DNA of 35,919 nt. Origin: Burkholderiaceae bacterium (GTDB lineage: Bacteria > Pseudomonadota > Gammaproteobacteria > Burkholderiales > Burkholderiaceae_F). Position 1 is the first letter of the stretch. Each line of letters opens with the position of its first letter. Both the position numbers and the translations under genes were made by a program. This document shows positions 24,814 through 33,785 of the stretch, in pieces. The DNA lies in assembly GCA_022843955.1 (NCBI GenBank), contig JALHMQ010000037.1:1-35919 (forward strand). Reading direction: 5' to 3'. The notes under the pieces were generated by a model. That model made no database searches. It was not told where the DNA came from and worked only from the letters and a program-made list of their open reading frames with translations.

Positions 24814-27567
24814 ATGTCGATCGCGGACAACTCACCTACGGGTGGTGCGCAAAACTCGCGCCACCGCTCGCCACCAGCGCCGACCACGCAGTCGTTGCTG
24901 CTGCTGTTCGCGGCAATGAGCGTGATCCTCGTGGTCGGCTTCGCGCTGTTTGCAAGCAATGCCTGGACCCTGGCGCGCGAGCAGGCCGAGCGCGACCTGC
25001 GCCATGCGACACGGCTGTTCGAGAACGCGACCGAAGCCGTGTTTTCGCACCACGCCACGCTGCTGCGGGTCATCGGGGGGCGCCTGAGGGAGATGGGCGC
25101 CGACCGCGATCCCGAGCGTGGCCGTCAGTTCATCGATAGCGTGCTGCGCGAGAACCGCGCGATGGCCGGCTTCGGCCTGGCGCGCAGCGATGGTCAGCTG
25201 GTGCTGATGGCATCGATCCCCGCCGGCACGCCGCTGCCAGACCTGCGCGCCGATCCAGCGACCCGCGCGTCGTTCGAGGCGGCACGCGACGCCGGCGGCC
25301 CGATGGTGGTCGGACGCACCTATTTTCAGAAGCAGCTCAAGCGCTGGGTGATTCCGATCCGCGCCGCGGTGATCGACAGCGATGGCCAGGTTCCGCTCGT
25401 CATGACCGCCGGCATTGCCGTCGAAGGCGAAGCGACGTCGTGGAACGTGGTCGAACCCCCGGATCACGTATCGGTACGCGTGCTGCGCCACGACGGCCAC
25501 GTGCAGTTCCTGCGCGACGCCGACCATGCCGTCGACCCGCAGGCGGCGTACGCCCACCCGGTCGCGCCTGATGTGGTGACGCGCCTGAGGCGCCACCTGG
25601 TCGACGCCCCGCGGGAAAGCACGCACCTGGCCCAGCTCCGGCCCAGCAGCGCGAGCAGCGCGCCGAGCCGCGACATGGCGTTCGCGGTCGAACTGCGCGG
25701 CTACGACGCGCTCGTGGTGGCCTCGATGCCGATGACGGCGGTGTGGGCCAGCTGGCGCCAGATCATGCAGGCGCCGGCCATTTTCGCCGGCGTGGCGCTG
25801 CTCGGCCTGCTGACGTTGCTGCTGCTCGCGCTCAATCTGCAGGCGCGACTGGAACGTCGCCGTGCAGCGGCCGAGCAACGCGCCACGCTGCTGGCAGGCA
25901 CGGTGGAGCAAAGCCCGACCGCCGTGGTGCTCACCGATGCGACGGGCACGGTGCGGCATGCGAACGCCTCGTTTGCCGCGATGTTCGACCTCGGCCGCAG
26001 CCCGGTGGGCGAGCCGGTCCTGGATCTGCTCTTCGCCGGGGTAGCCACCGGCGGCTCGGCCAAGCACGAGATCCATCTTGCTTTGGGCAGCCAGCGGCGC
26101 TGGGCCGGCGAGTTTCCGCGGCAGCGCGATACAGGCAGCGTGGCCTGGCACCGACTGCAACTGACGCCCCTGACCGACGCCGATGCGCAGACCCGTCACT
26201 TCGCGATGGCAATCGAAGACATCACCCTGTCGCAGCGCTATCGGGACGAACTGATCCGCCAGGCGCACCATGACGCGCTGACCGGCCTGCCCAACCGCTT
26301 TCTCGCGCTGGACCGGCTCAACCAGGCGATCGGCAACGCCGATCGCGAGCAGCGCAGGGTGAGCGTCGTCTTCATCGACCTCGACAACTTCAAGCGGATC
26401 AATGACTCGCTTGGCCACGGCGTCGGCGACGGGGTGCTGGTCGAAGTCGCGCGCAGGCTGGCCGGCGTGCTGCGCACCGGAGACACCGTGGCACGTCTCG
26501 GGGGCGATGAATTCCTGGTGGTACTGCCGAGCCTGGCGCGGGTCGGCGATGTCGAACACGTGATCGAGAAGATGTTCGGCAGCTTGCACGAGCCGATCGA
26601 GGTCGACGGTCATCGGCTGCACATGTCGGCTTCGGCCGGCATTGCGATGCACCCGGACGATGGCGTGACGGCCGATGACATGCTGCGCAGCGCCGATGCC
26701 GCGATGTACGAAGCCAAGCGCGAGGGCAGACGCAACTGGCGCTTCTTCTCGCCGGCGCTGCAGGCGGAAGCCGCGCGCCGGCTGACGATCGAAAACGCGA
26801 TGCGTGACGCGCTCGCCGGCGACGAGTTCTCCTGCGTCTACCAGCCGCTGCTGCGGCTTGCCGACGGCGTGCCGCTCGGCGTCGAGGTGCTGGTGCGCTG
26901 GCACTCGGCCACGCTCGGCGTGGTGCCCCCGGACGAGTTCATTCCGGTGGCCGAGGACACCGGAATGATCACCGAAATCGGCGAGCTGGTATTACGCCGG
27001 GGCTGCCTGGACATGCCGCGCCTGCTGGCGGCGGCGACTGCACCGATGCGGCTGTGCGTGAACGTATCGGCGATGCAACTGGCTCAGCCCGAGTTCCTTG
27101 CGATGGTCGACGACGCCCTGGCCGCCGCGGGTCTGCAGCCGCAGCAATTGGAGATCGAATTGACAGAGCGGGTGCTGGTCGCCAGCCGCAGCCAGACCGA
27201 GGACATGCTTCGGGCGCTGCGCGCGCGTGGCATCGGCATCGCGATCGATGACTTCGGTACCGGCTACTCGGCGCTGTCGTACCTGAACCGCTTCCCGGTG
27301 ACGACGCTGAAGATCGACCGCTCGTTCATCCGCGATATCGAGGGTGACCCGCGCGATGCCGCGCTGGTGCAGGCGATCGTGGCCATCGCCCGCAGTCTGT
27401 CGGTGCAGGTGATCGCCGAGGGTGTGGAGACATCGACACAGCTGAGTTTCCTGCGCAGGATCGGCTGCGAACTGGGTCAGGGCTACCTGTTCGCACGGCC
27501 GCAGGACGTGCAGGCCACCGCGGAGGCGTTGCGGCGGCTGGTGCAGGCGTCGGCGCTGACCGACTGA
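24814..27567 (+). CDS. Membrane CACHE-PAS-GGDEF-EAL protein
   Basis: 917 residues. TM1 is at about 28-50. A periplasmic sensor (about 51-320) follows, with FENATEAVFSHHATLLRVIG and MVVGRTYFQKQLKRWVIPI, typical of a double-CACHE fold. TM2 is at about 322-344. A cytoplasmic PAS domain (about 365-470) begins at TVEQSPTAVVLTD. GGDEF is intact (RLGGDEF, 563-567). The EAL signature reads Glu691-Val-Leu (EVLVRW), keeping the metal-binding Glu, and LTERV, DDFGTG, KIDRSF, EGVE and QGY are all present. It should therefore sense a small periplasmic ligand and adjust cyclic di-GMP. The ATG has only a weak CAGG ribosome site. Confidence 0.93.
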   Translation: MSIADNSPTGGAQNSRHRSPPAPTTQSLLLLFAAMSVILVVGFALFASNAWTLAREQAERDLRHATRLFENATEAVFSHHATLLRVIGGRLREMGADRDPERGRQFIDSVLRENRAMAGFGLARSDGQLVLMASIPAGTPLPDLRADPATRASFEAARDAGGPMVVGRTYFQKQLKRWVIPIRAAVIDSDGQVPLVMTAGIAVEGEATSWNVVEPPDHVSVRVLRHDGHVQFLRDADHAVDPQAAYAHPVAPDVVTRLRRHLVDAPRESTHLAQLRPSSASSAPSRDMAFAVELRGYDALVVASMPMTAVWASWRQIMQAPAIFAGVALLGLLTLLLLALNLQARLERRRAAAEQRATLLAGTVEQSPTAVVLTDATGTVRHANASFAAMFDLGRSPVGEPVLDLLFAGVATGGSAKHEIHLALGSQRRWAGEFPRQRDTGSVAWHRLQLTPLTDADAQTRHFAMAIEDITLSQRYRDELIRQAHHDALTGLPNRFLALDRLNQAIGNADREQRRVSVVFIDLDNFKRINDSLGHGVGDGVLVEVARRLAGVLRTGDTVARLGGDEFLVVLPSLARVGDVEHVIEKMFGSLHEPIEVDGHRLHMSASAGIAMHPDDGVTADDMLRSADAAMYEAKREGRRNWRFFSPALQAEAARRLTIENAMRDALAGDEFSCVYQPLLRLADGVPLGVEVLVRWHSATLGVVPPDEFIPVAEDTGMITEIGELVLRRGCLDMPRLLAAATAPMRLCVNVSAMQLAQPEFLAMVDDALAAAGLQPQQLEIELTERVLVASRSQTEDMLRALRARGIGIAIDDFGTGYSALSYLNRFPVTTLKIDRSFIRDIEGDPRDAALVQAIVAIARSLSVQVIAEGVETSTQLSFLRRIGCELGQGYLFARPQDVQATAEALRRLVQASALTD

Positions 27568-27652
27568 TCGGCTGCACTGGCCGTAACCGGCGAGGGATTG
27601 CGTCCGGACAGTACGTCGCGTTCGCCGGCGGACCTTTAGTACGCTCCCCGCG

Positions 27653-29614
27653 ATGAACCCGTCCCCCGTCACCGCCGCCCCCTATGGCAGCTGGACCTCG
27701 CCGCTCAGCGCGCAGCAGGTCGCCGCGGCCGCAATCAGCCTCGGCTATGCCACCGCCCGTTTCGGGCAGCTCTACTGGACCGAATCGCGCCCGGCCGACC
27801 AGGGCCGCACCGCGCTGGTGGCGGTACGCGCAGGCAGCTCGAACCCGGCCGCAGACGTCACGCCGGCCGAGTTCAACCTGCGCACGCGCGTGCATGAGTA
27901 CGGCGGCCGGCCGTACGCGACGGTCGGCGACGCCATCGTCTTCAGTCATTTCGTCGACCAGCGTCTACATCTGCAGTGCGCCGGTGCGCCAACACGCGCG
28001 TTCACGCCCCCTGGCTACCGCTATGCCGATGGCGCGGCGAGCCGCGACGGCCGCAGGCTGTTCGCGGTGCGCGAGGACCACAGCGCGGCGGGCGAGCCGG
28101 TCAACAGCATCGTCGCCCTCGACCCGACGCAGGACGCGGCCGGCAACGTGCTGTTCGACGCTGCCGACTTCGTCGCCTACCCGCGCCCCAGTGCGGATGG
28201 TCGGCTGGCGTTCATCGCCTGGCATCACCCCAGCATGCCGTGGGACGCGACCACGATGCATGTCGGCACCCTCACCGACACCGGCCTGCGCGATGTCTGC
28301 GTGGTGGCCGGCGGCGCCGATGCGCCCAACGAGTCGGTGCTGGAGCCGGTGTGGGCGGACGACGGTACGCTCTACTTCCTGTCGGACCGCAGCGGCTTCT
28401 GGAACCTGTACCGCTGGCGCGGCCAGGCGGTGGAGCGTGTAACCGATATCGACGCCGACTTCGGCGGACCGCTGTGGAACCTCGGCATCACGACCTATGC
28501 GTTGACGGGCGATGGCCAGGCGCTGGCGCGCGTGTGTCGCGAGGCCGTCGACAGCCTGGTGCGCATCGATCTGGCGAGCGGCGCGGTGACGCTGCTGCCA
28601 CTGCCGTTCGTGTCGTTCGGCTCGATCGGCCTGCTCGACGCGCGCACCGGCTTTGCGATCGCCGCGGCGGCCGATGCGCCGCCGGCTCTGATCACCATCG
28701 ACCTGGCCACGGGCGACCATTGGGTCGTGCGGGCCGCGGCCGACTCGCCGTTGCCGGCGGCACTGGTCTCGCCCGCCGAGTCGATCCGCTTTGTCACGCG
28801 ACCCGGCGCCGACGGTGTCAGCCGCAGCGCGCAGGCGTTCTTTCATCCGCCGCACAACCCGGCGTTCTGCGGACCGGCAGAAGAAGCGCCGCCGCTGATC
28901 GTGCTGCTGCATGGCGGCCCGACCAGCCATGCCGCGCCCACGCTGAACCTGGCGATCCAGTACTGGACCACGCGCGGCTTCGCGGTGGTCAATGTCAACT
29001 ATGGCGGCTCCAGCGGCTTTGGCCGCGCTTATCGCGACCGCTTGTTGGGCGAGTGGGGCGTGGTGGATCTGGCCGATGCGGTCGCCGCCGTGGACCACCT
29101 GGCAGGCACCGGGCGCGTCAATGGCGCACGCGTGGCGATCCGCGGCGGCAGCGCCGGCGGCTACACGGTGCTCGCCGCGCTCGCGTTCACGCGCCGCTTT
29201 GCCGCCGGCATCAACTACTTCGGCATCGCCGACCTCGAGTCGCTGGCGGCCGACACCCACAAGTTCGAGAGCCGCTATCTCGATCGCCTGATCGCACCGC
29301 TGCCGCAGGGCCTGCCGATCTACCGCGCGCGCAGCCCGATCCATCACCTGCAGGCGCTCGATGGTGCGTTGATCACCTTCCAGGGCAGCGAGGACAAGGC
29401 GGTGCCGCCGGAGCAGAGCCGCCGCATCGTCGCCGCGGTACGCGCGCGCGGCCGGCCGGTGGCCTACATCGAGTTCGACGGCGAGCAGCACGGCTTTCGC
29501 AACGCCCAGAACATCGCGCGGGCGCTCGATGCGGAGCTGTACTTCCTGGGCCGCATCTTCGGCTTCGTGCCGGCCGATGCGATCGACGCGGTGAAGATCG
29601 ACAACCTGGATTGA
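27653..29614 (+). CDS. S9 family (prolyl oligopeptidase-type) peptidase
   Basis: 653 residues. The N-terminal two thirds carry repeated beta-propeller-like strands (for example EPVWADDGTLYFLSDRSGFWNLYRW). The C-terminal alpha/beta-hydrolase has the oxyanion loop LLHGGPTSH and the triad Ser500 (GGSAGG), Asp581 (GSEDKAVPP) and His613 (EQHGF). This is the dipeptidyl-peptidase / acylaminoacyl-peptidase (S9C-like) arrangement. It has no signal peptide, so it is a cytosolic enzyme trimming short or blocked peptides. It lies 85 bp after the GGDEF-EAL gene and converges with the membrane-protein gene on the other strand, 13 bp from its stop. Confidence 0.92.
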   Translation: MNPSPVTAAPYGSWTSPLSAQQVAAAAISLGYATARFGQLYWTESRPADQGRTALVAVRAGSSNPAADVTPAEFNLRTRVHEYGGRPYATVGDAIVFSHFVDQRLHLQCAGAPTRAFTPPGYRYADGAASRDGRRLFAVREDHSAAGEPVNSIVALDPTQDAAGNVLFDAADFVAYPRPSADGRLAFIAWHHPSMPWDATTMHVGTLTDTGLRDVCVVAGGADAPNESVLEPVWADDGTLYFLSDRSGFWNLYRWRGQAVERVTDIDADFGGPLWNLGITTYALTGDGQALARVCREAVDSLVRIDLASGAVTLLPLPFVSFGSIGLLDARTGFAIAAAADAPPALITIDLATGDHWVVRAAADSPLPAALVSPAESIRFVTRPGADGVSRSAQAFFHPPHNPAFCGPAEEAPPLIVLLHGGPTSHAAPTLNLAIQYWTTRGFAVVNVNYGGSSGFGRAYRDRLLGEWGVVDLADAVAAVDHLAGTGRVNGARVAIRGGSAGGYTVLAALAFTRRFAAGINYFGIADLESLAADTHKFESRYLDRLIAPLPQGLPIYRARSPIHHLQALDGALITFQGSEDKAVPPEQSRRIVAAVRARGRPVAYIEFDGEQHGFRNAQNIARALDAELYFLGRIFGFVPADAIDAVKIDNLD

Positions 29615-29627
29615 GCGGTCACGCAGC

Positions 29628-30977
29628 TCAGGCGAGCACCGCGTTGACCACGCCGAGGTAGCCGAGCGCGATCACGGCGTACAGCGCGGCATAGGCGTAG
29701 GTGCGGCGCGTGGTCACCTGCTGCACCGGGACGCCGAAGCTGCTGGCCGCGGCAGCGACCGGCAACGTCCAGATCGCGATCGACGCGCTCAGCGCCCAGG
29801 CGAACACGGTGGCCGACACCAGCACCGGCGGTGCGATGCCGAACGGGCCGACGGCGAGCACCGGCACCAGGATGCTGGCGCCGATCATCGGGTGCAGGCC
29901 GAGCAGGCCGAGGCCGACCAGCACCGCCACCAGCGCCAGCAGCAGCGGATAGCCGGCGATCAGCCCCGGCGTGACGGTGGTGCTGATCTCGCGCGCCATC
30001 GGCAGCGAGGCCATCGCCACCCCGAGCACGGTGGCACCGACCACGATCAGCAGTTCGTCGGCCAACCGCGCGAAGCTCGCCAGTGTCTTGCGCGCGGTCT
30101 CGGCAGCCGCTGCCCGCGCCCGCAGCAAGAGGTAAGCGCCGCACAGCACCGGGATCGACAGCGCCACCGCCTGCAGCCCGCTCAGGTTGAAGGCGAACGA
30201 GGCACCGAGCACTGCCGCCACCATCACCACGGTGGGCGTGGCGAGCGGTCGCAGGCCGCGCAGGCTGGCTGCAAAGCCGCGCCCACCCAGGCCGCGCGTG
30301 AACAGGACGTACGACAGGGCAAAGCCGATCACCGCCAGGCCGAAGCCGATCAGCATCGGCTGCCAGATCGGCACCGCCGGCACCAGTTGGCTGACGAACG
30401 CCAGCGCGACGAAAAACGGCGACCACATCACGGCGGTGCCGACGCCGCGTGCGGCACTGGAAGCGAGCGCACGCCGCTCGGCGTCGTCGGCATCGCGGCT
30501 GACCACCGGCGCCAGGATCGCCATCGCGCCGACGTTCAGGATCGCGCCCAACACATGCGAGCCGTAGAACGTCCAGTTGCGCACCGCGCCGCGGTCCAGC
30601 GCGGTGACGCCACGGCGCAGGCTCTCCAGTTGCGGACTGGTCTCCACCGTGGCCCGCAGCAGCAGCACCGACGGCAGGAAGGCGCCGAAAATCTGCGCCC
30701 GCTCGAAGCCCCGGAACAGAATGTGGAAGTCGTTGGCGCGCCAGGCGATCAGCAGCGACGCCCCGACCACCGTGATGAACAGCAGGCGGATATGCATGCG
30801 CGCCCGAAACAGCGCCAGCAGGACGAACGCAGCCAGGCCGAGGGTGCCGATGCGGCTGATGGCCGCATGCGGATGCAGCACCAGGCCCAGCTCGATGATC
30901 CACACGCCCAGCAGCAGGGCGGCCGAGAGCGACGCCAGCGGCGCGCCCCCGGACGGTTTCAGGACTGCATTCCCCAC
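29628..30977 (-). CDS. Polytopic inner-membrane protein of unknown family
   Basis: About 449 residues with about 12 hydrophobic segments and short, mostly basic loops. Features include RNWTFYGSHVLGAILNVGAMAILAPVV around residue 130, MWSPFFVALAFVSQLVP, and in the second half GLHPMIGASILVPVLAVGP. The two-fold look, with small-residue-rich segments in each half, is reminiscent of the ion-transporter (ArsB/NhaD/TRAP-large) superfamily, but I cannot assign it. GTG 30977 is used; it overlaps the ABC permease gene by 19 bp. CTG 30962, next to the permease stop, is possible. Its position as last gene of the ABC transporter operon suggests a transport function related to the same substrate. Confidence 0.7.
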   Translation of the reverse strand: MGNAVLKPSGGAPLASLSAALLLGVWIIELGLVLHPHAAISRIGTLGLAAFVLLALFRARMHIRLLFITVVGASLLIAWRANDFHILFRGFERAQIFGAFLPSVLLLRATVETSPQLESLRRGVTALDRGAVRNWTFYGSHVLGAILNVGAMAILAPVVSRDADDAERRALASSAARGVGTAVMWSPFFVALAFVSQLVPAVPIWQPMLIGFGLAVIGFALSYVLFTRGLGGRGFAASLRGLRPLATPTVVMVAAVLGASFAFNLSGLQAVALSIPVLCGAYLLLRARAAAAETARKTLASFARLADELLIVVGATVLGVAMASLPMAREISTTVTPGLIAGYPLLLALVAVLVGLGLLGLHPMIGASILVPVLAVGPFGIAPPVLVSATVFAWALSASIAIWTLPVAAAASSFGVPVQQVTTRRTYAYAALYAVIALGYLGVVNAVLA

Positions 30978-31828
30978 TTGCGGATCGTGCGCTGTTCGAG
31001 CGTGCGGAAGATCAGGCTTTCCACCAGCAAGCCGATCAGGATCACCGTGAACAGGCCGGCGAACACGGCCGGAATGTCCAGCGTGTTCTTGTTCTCGTAG
31101 ATGAACCAGCCGAGACCACCGGAGCCCGAACTGGTGCCGAACACGAGTTCGGCAGCGATCAGCGTGCGCCACGCGAAGGCCCAGCCGATTTTGAGCCCCG
31201 CGAGAATGCTCGGGAATGCCGCCGGGATCAGGATCTGCCGCACATAGCTGGACCCCGACAGGCCGTAGTTGCGACCCACCATTCTCAGCGTGTTCGACAC
31301 ACTCTGGAAACCCGAGTGCGTGTTCAGCGCGATCGGCCACATCACCGCATGCACCAGCACGAAGATGATGCTTGGACTGCCCAGCCCCAGCCAGATCAGC
31401 GCCAGCGGCAGCAGCGCGATCGCCGGCAGCGGATTGAGCATCGCGGTGAGCGCCTCCAGCAGATCATTGCCCAGGCGCGATGCGACCGCGAACACGGTGA
31501 ACACCAGCGCCAGCACCAGGCCGATCACGTAGCCCTGCAGCAGCACCTTGAGCGAGACCCACGATTTGCCGACCAGCTCGCCACTCGCCATGCGCTCGGT
31601 GAACGACTGCAGCGTGGCAAGGAAGGTCGGCAGGATCAGCGGGTTGTTGAGGAACATCGCATAGGCCTGCCAGATCGCTGCCAGCACCAGCAAGATGGCG
31701 CATTTGCGGATCAGGCCGTTGTCGCAGATCTTCTCCCACAGCGTGAGCGGCTTCAGCACCACGCCGAAGTCGCTCTCCTGCACCTGGTCGCGCACGAACT
31801 CGGGTCGATCGATCGGCTGGCTAGCCAT
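30959..31828 (-). CDS. ABC transporter permease (SsuC/TauC type)
   Basis: 289 residues with about six membrane segments, the first at about 43-60. The binding-protein-dependent permease signature (EAA loop) reads roughly RNYGLSGSSYVRQILIPAAFPSILAGLKIG. WAFAWRTLIAAELVFGTSSGSGGLGWFI is typical of the nitrate/sulfonate/taurine group. It forms the membrane channel for the neighbouring ATPase and binding protein. ATG 31828 overlaps the ATPase stop by 8 bp. Substrate unknown; the group transports sulfonates, taurine, nitrate, aromatic acids or thiamine precursors. Confidence 0.93.
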   Translation of the reverse strand: MASQPIDRPEFVRDQVQESDFGVVLKPLTLWEKICDNGLIRKCAILLVLAAIWQAYAMFLNNPLILPTFLATLQSFTERMASGELVGKSWVSLKVLLQGYVIGLVLALVFTVFAVASRLGNDLLEALTAMLNPLPAIALLPLALIWLGLGSPSIIFVLVHAVMWPIALNTHSGFQSVSNTLRMVGRNYGLSGSSYVRQILIPAAFPSILAGLKIGWAFAWRTLIAAELVFGTSSGSGGLGWFIYENKNTLDIPAVFAGLFTVILIGLLVESLIFRTLEQRTIRKWGMQS

Positions 31829-32615
31829 GGACGATCGCCTCCTCTTCGACGTCCTGCCCCGCGAAGAGCATGTTGTGGATGCGATCCGACAGGCGCACGC
31901 CGGATGCGTCTACGCTGTCGAGCCCGTCGCTGTTGAGTTCAGCCTTGACCTGGCCCGGGTGCGGCGACAGCAGCAGGATGCGGTTGCCGATGCGCACCGC
32001 CTCCGGGATCGAGTGGGTGACGAACAGCACGGTAAAGCGGGTGTCCTCCCACAGTTGCATCAGCTCGTCCTGCATCTTGCGGCGCGTGAGCGCATCGAGC
32101 GCGGCGAACGGCTCGTCCATCAGCAGGATGTCGGGTTCCATCGCCATGCCGCGCGCGATCGCCACCCGCTGCTTCATGCCGCCCGACAGCATGTGCGGAT
32201 AGCTGCCGGCAAAGCGGGTGAGGTTGACCTTCTCGATGTACGCCATCGCCCGCTCCTCGGCCGCGCGGCCGCGCAGGCGGCCGGAGGACTCCAGTGCGAA
32301 GACGACGTTCTGCTTGACCGTCTTCCACGGCAGCAGCTGGTCGAATTCCTGGAACACCATCACGCGGTCGGGGCCGGGCCGCGTGACGGTGTGGCCCTTG
32401 AGCGCGATCTCGCCTTCCACCGGCGTGATGTAGCCGCCGGCGGCCTTCAGCAGCGTGGACTTGCCGCAGCCGGACGGCCCCAGCAGCACGAAGCGGTCCG
32501 AGCGATATACGTCGAAGCTCACCCGATAGGTGGCCGTGACCAGATGGTCGCGCGTCTTGTACTGCAGGGTGACGTCACGCACCGCGAGCAGCGGCCCTGC
32601 TTCGGATGGTTCCAT
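31821..32615 (-). CDS. ABC transporter ATPase (SsuB/TauB type)
   Basis: 264 residues with every ABC motif: Walker A GPSGCGKST at 46-54, Q-loop MVFQEFDQLLPW at 87-98, signature LSGGMKQR at 143-150, Walker B ILLMDEP at 163-169, and the H-loop FVTHS. The sequence after the Q-loop and the short C-terminus fit the nitrate/sulfonate/taurine importer group. A GGGAGG ribosome site upstream of ATG 32615 sets the start, although the open frame continues further. Confidence 0.95.
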   Translation of the reverse strand: MEPSEAGPLLAVRDVTLQYKTRDHLVTATYRVSFDVYRSDRFVLLGPSGCGKSTLLKAAGGYITPVEGEIALKGHTVTRPGPDRVMVFQEFDQLLPWKTVKQNVVFALESSGRLRGRAAEERAMAYIEKVNLTRFAGSYPHMLSGGMKQRVAIARGMAMEPDILLMDEPFAALDALTRRKMQDELMQLWEDTRFTVLFVTHSIPEAVRIGNRILLLSPHPGQVKAELNSDGLDSVDASGVRLSDRIHNMLFAGQDVEEEAIVHG

Positions 32616-32656
32616 CGCACCTCCCTGTCGTCGAGCCTGATCGAAGGGCATGCGGC

Positions 32657-33664
32657 TCAACTGCCGGCCAGGTCGTGGATGTCGGGGAAGAACATGTCCT
32701 TCCAGGACGTCGGCCTGTTCTTCAGCGTGCCGACCTGATGCATGAACTGCGCGTAGGGCAGCACGCGCTCGGGCGCCAGCGTGAAGCGCACCTGCGGGTC
32801 GTTCATGATTGCCAGGATCTTGTCGACGTTGTCCCTGTTGTTGCCTTCCTTCACGTACATCTCGGCGGCACGGCGCTTGTCGGCATTGATGAGCTCGGTC
32901 GCCTCGCGCATCGCATCGAGGAACGCCTTGTAGCTCTTCGGGTTCTCTGTGCGGAATTTGCTTGCGGCCCACACCATCAGGAACGTATTGGGCCCGCCCA
33001 TCACGTCGTACGAGTTGAGCACCACCTTCACGGCCGGGTTCTCCAGCGCCATGTTCTGGAACGGCGGCGAGGTGAACTGCGCGGTGACCTCGCCGGCGCC
33101 GGAGAGCATGGCGCGCAGCCCTTCGGGGTGCGGCAGGTTCACCATCAGCGGGTTGAGCTGCTTGAAGTTGTCCGCACCGAACTCCTTGGCCACCGCCATC
33201 TGCAGGTAGGTGGTCTGCACCGACGAACCGGCGCCGGCCATGGCGATGCGGTCCTTGGGCGTGAAGTCGCGGATCGTCTTCACGTTGGGGTTGCGCGTCA
33301 CCAGGAGGTTGGGCATCGACGACAGCGCGGCCACCCCGCGCACGTCGACGTTGCCGCGCGTGCGGTCCCACAGGATGAACGCCGGGCCAGTGCCGCCGGC
33401 GGCAAAGTGCAGCCCGCCCGACAGCAGCGCGTCATTGGCCGATGAGCCGGTGCCCAGCGTGGCCCAGGTCACCTTGGTGCCTGCAAGGCCAGCGCGGGCG
33501 AGGTGCTTCTCGACCAGCTTCTCATGCTTCATCACAGTCAACTGCATGTAGCCGATGCCGAATTGCGACATCAGCTTCAGCTCGTCGACCTCGGTCTGCG
33601 CCATGGCGCTGCCCAGGCCGAACGTAGTGGCCAGCAGGCACCCGATCAGCTTTGAAACCTTCAT
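32657..33664 (-). CDS. ABC transporter periplasmic binding protein (SsuA/TauA/NMT1-like)
   Basis: 335 residues. A signal peptide is clear: KVSK, a hydrophobic core (about 6-18), then SAMA|QT with cleavage after about Ala22. The mature protein starts LKLMSQFGIGYMQLTVMKHEKLVEKHL, the opening strand and helix of the SsuA/NMT1-like fold, with LLSGGLHFAAGGTGP forming the first ligand loop. It delivers a small, probably anionic, solute to the permease. The start ATG 33664 has a GGACGGAG region upstream. A 41-bp gap separates it from the ATPase gene. Confidence 0.93.
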   Translation of the reverse strand: MKVSKLIGCLLATTFGLGSAMAQTEVDELKLMSQFGIGYMQLTVMKHEKLVEKHLARAGLAGTKVTWATLGTGSSANDALLSGGLHFAAGGTGPAFILWDRTRGNVDVRGVAALSSMPNLLVTRNPNVKTIRDFTPKDRIAMAGAGSSVQTTYLQMAVAKEFGADNFKQLNPLMVNLPHPEGLRAMLSGAGEVTAQFTSPPFQNMALENPAVKVVLNSYDVMGGPNTFLMVWAASKFRTENPKSYKAFLDAMREATELINADKRRAAEMYVKEGNNRDNVDKILAIMNDPQVRFTLAPERVLPYAQFMHQVGTLKNRPTSWKDMFFPDIHDLAGS

Positions 33665-33785
33665 GTCTCCGTCCTTTGTCAGTGGTGCGTTGGCCGCTTC
33701 TGGGGCGGCTCCTTCAATCCCTGTCACTTCACTTCACCGGCGCTGCGTCCCTGGGGTACGCGCCGCCGGGCACAAACGGGTCACC
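33665..33785 (-). promoter_or_regulatory. 121-bp gap between carboxylase and ABC genes
   Basis: This is the only sizeable gap in the right-hand minus-strand block. It may carry a separate promoter for the ABC transporter genes; no clear hexamers or hairpin terminator are seen. Confidence 0.25.

Noticed and set aside
21082..26904. Long minus-strand open frames opposite both GGDEF-EAL genes (21082-22953 and 24832-26904)
   Set aside because: His/Gln/Arg-rich GC-driven shadows; the plus-strand proteins carry all catalytic motifs.
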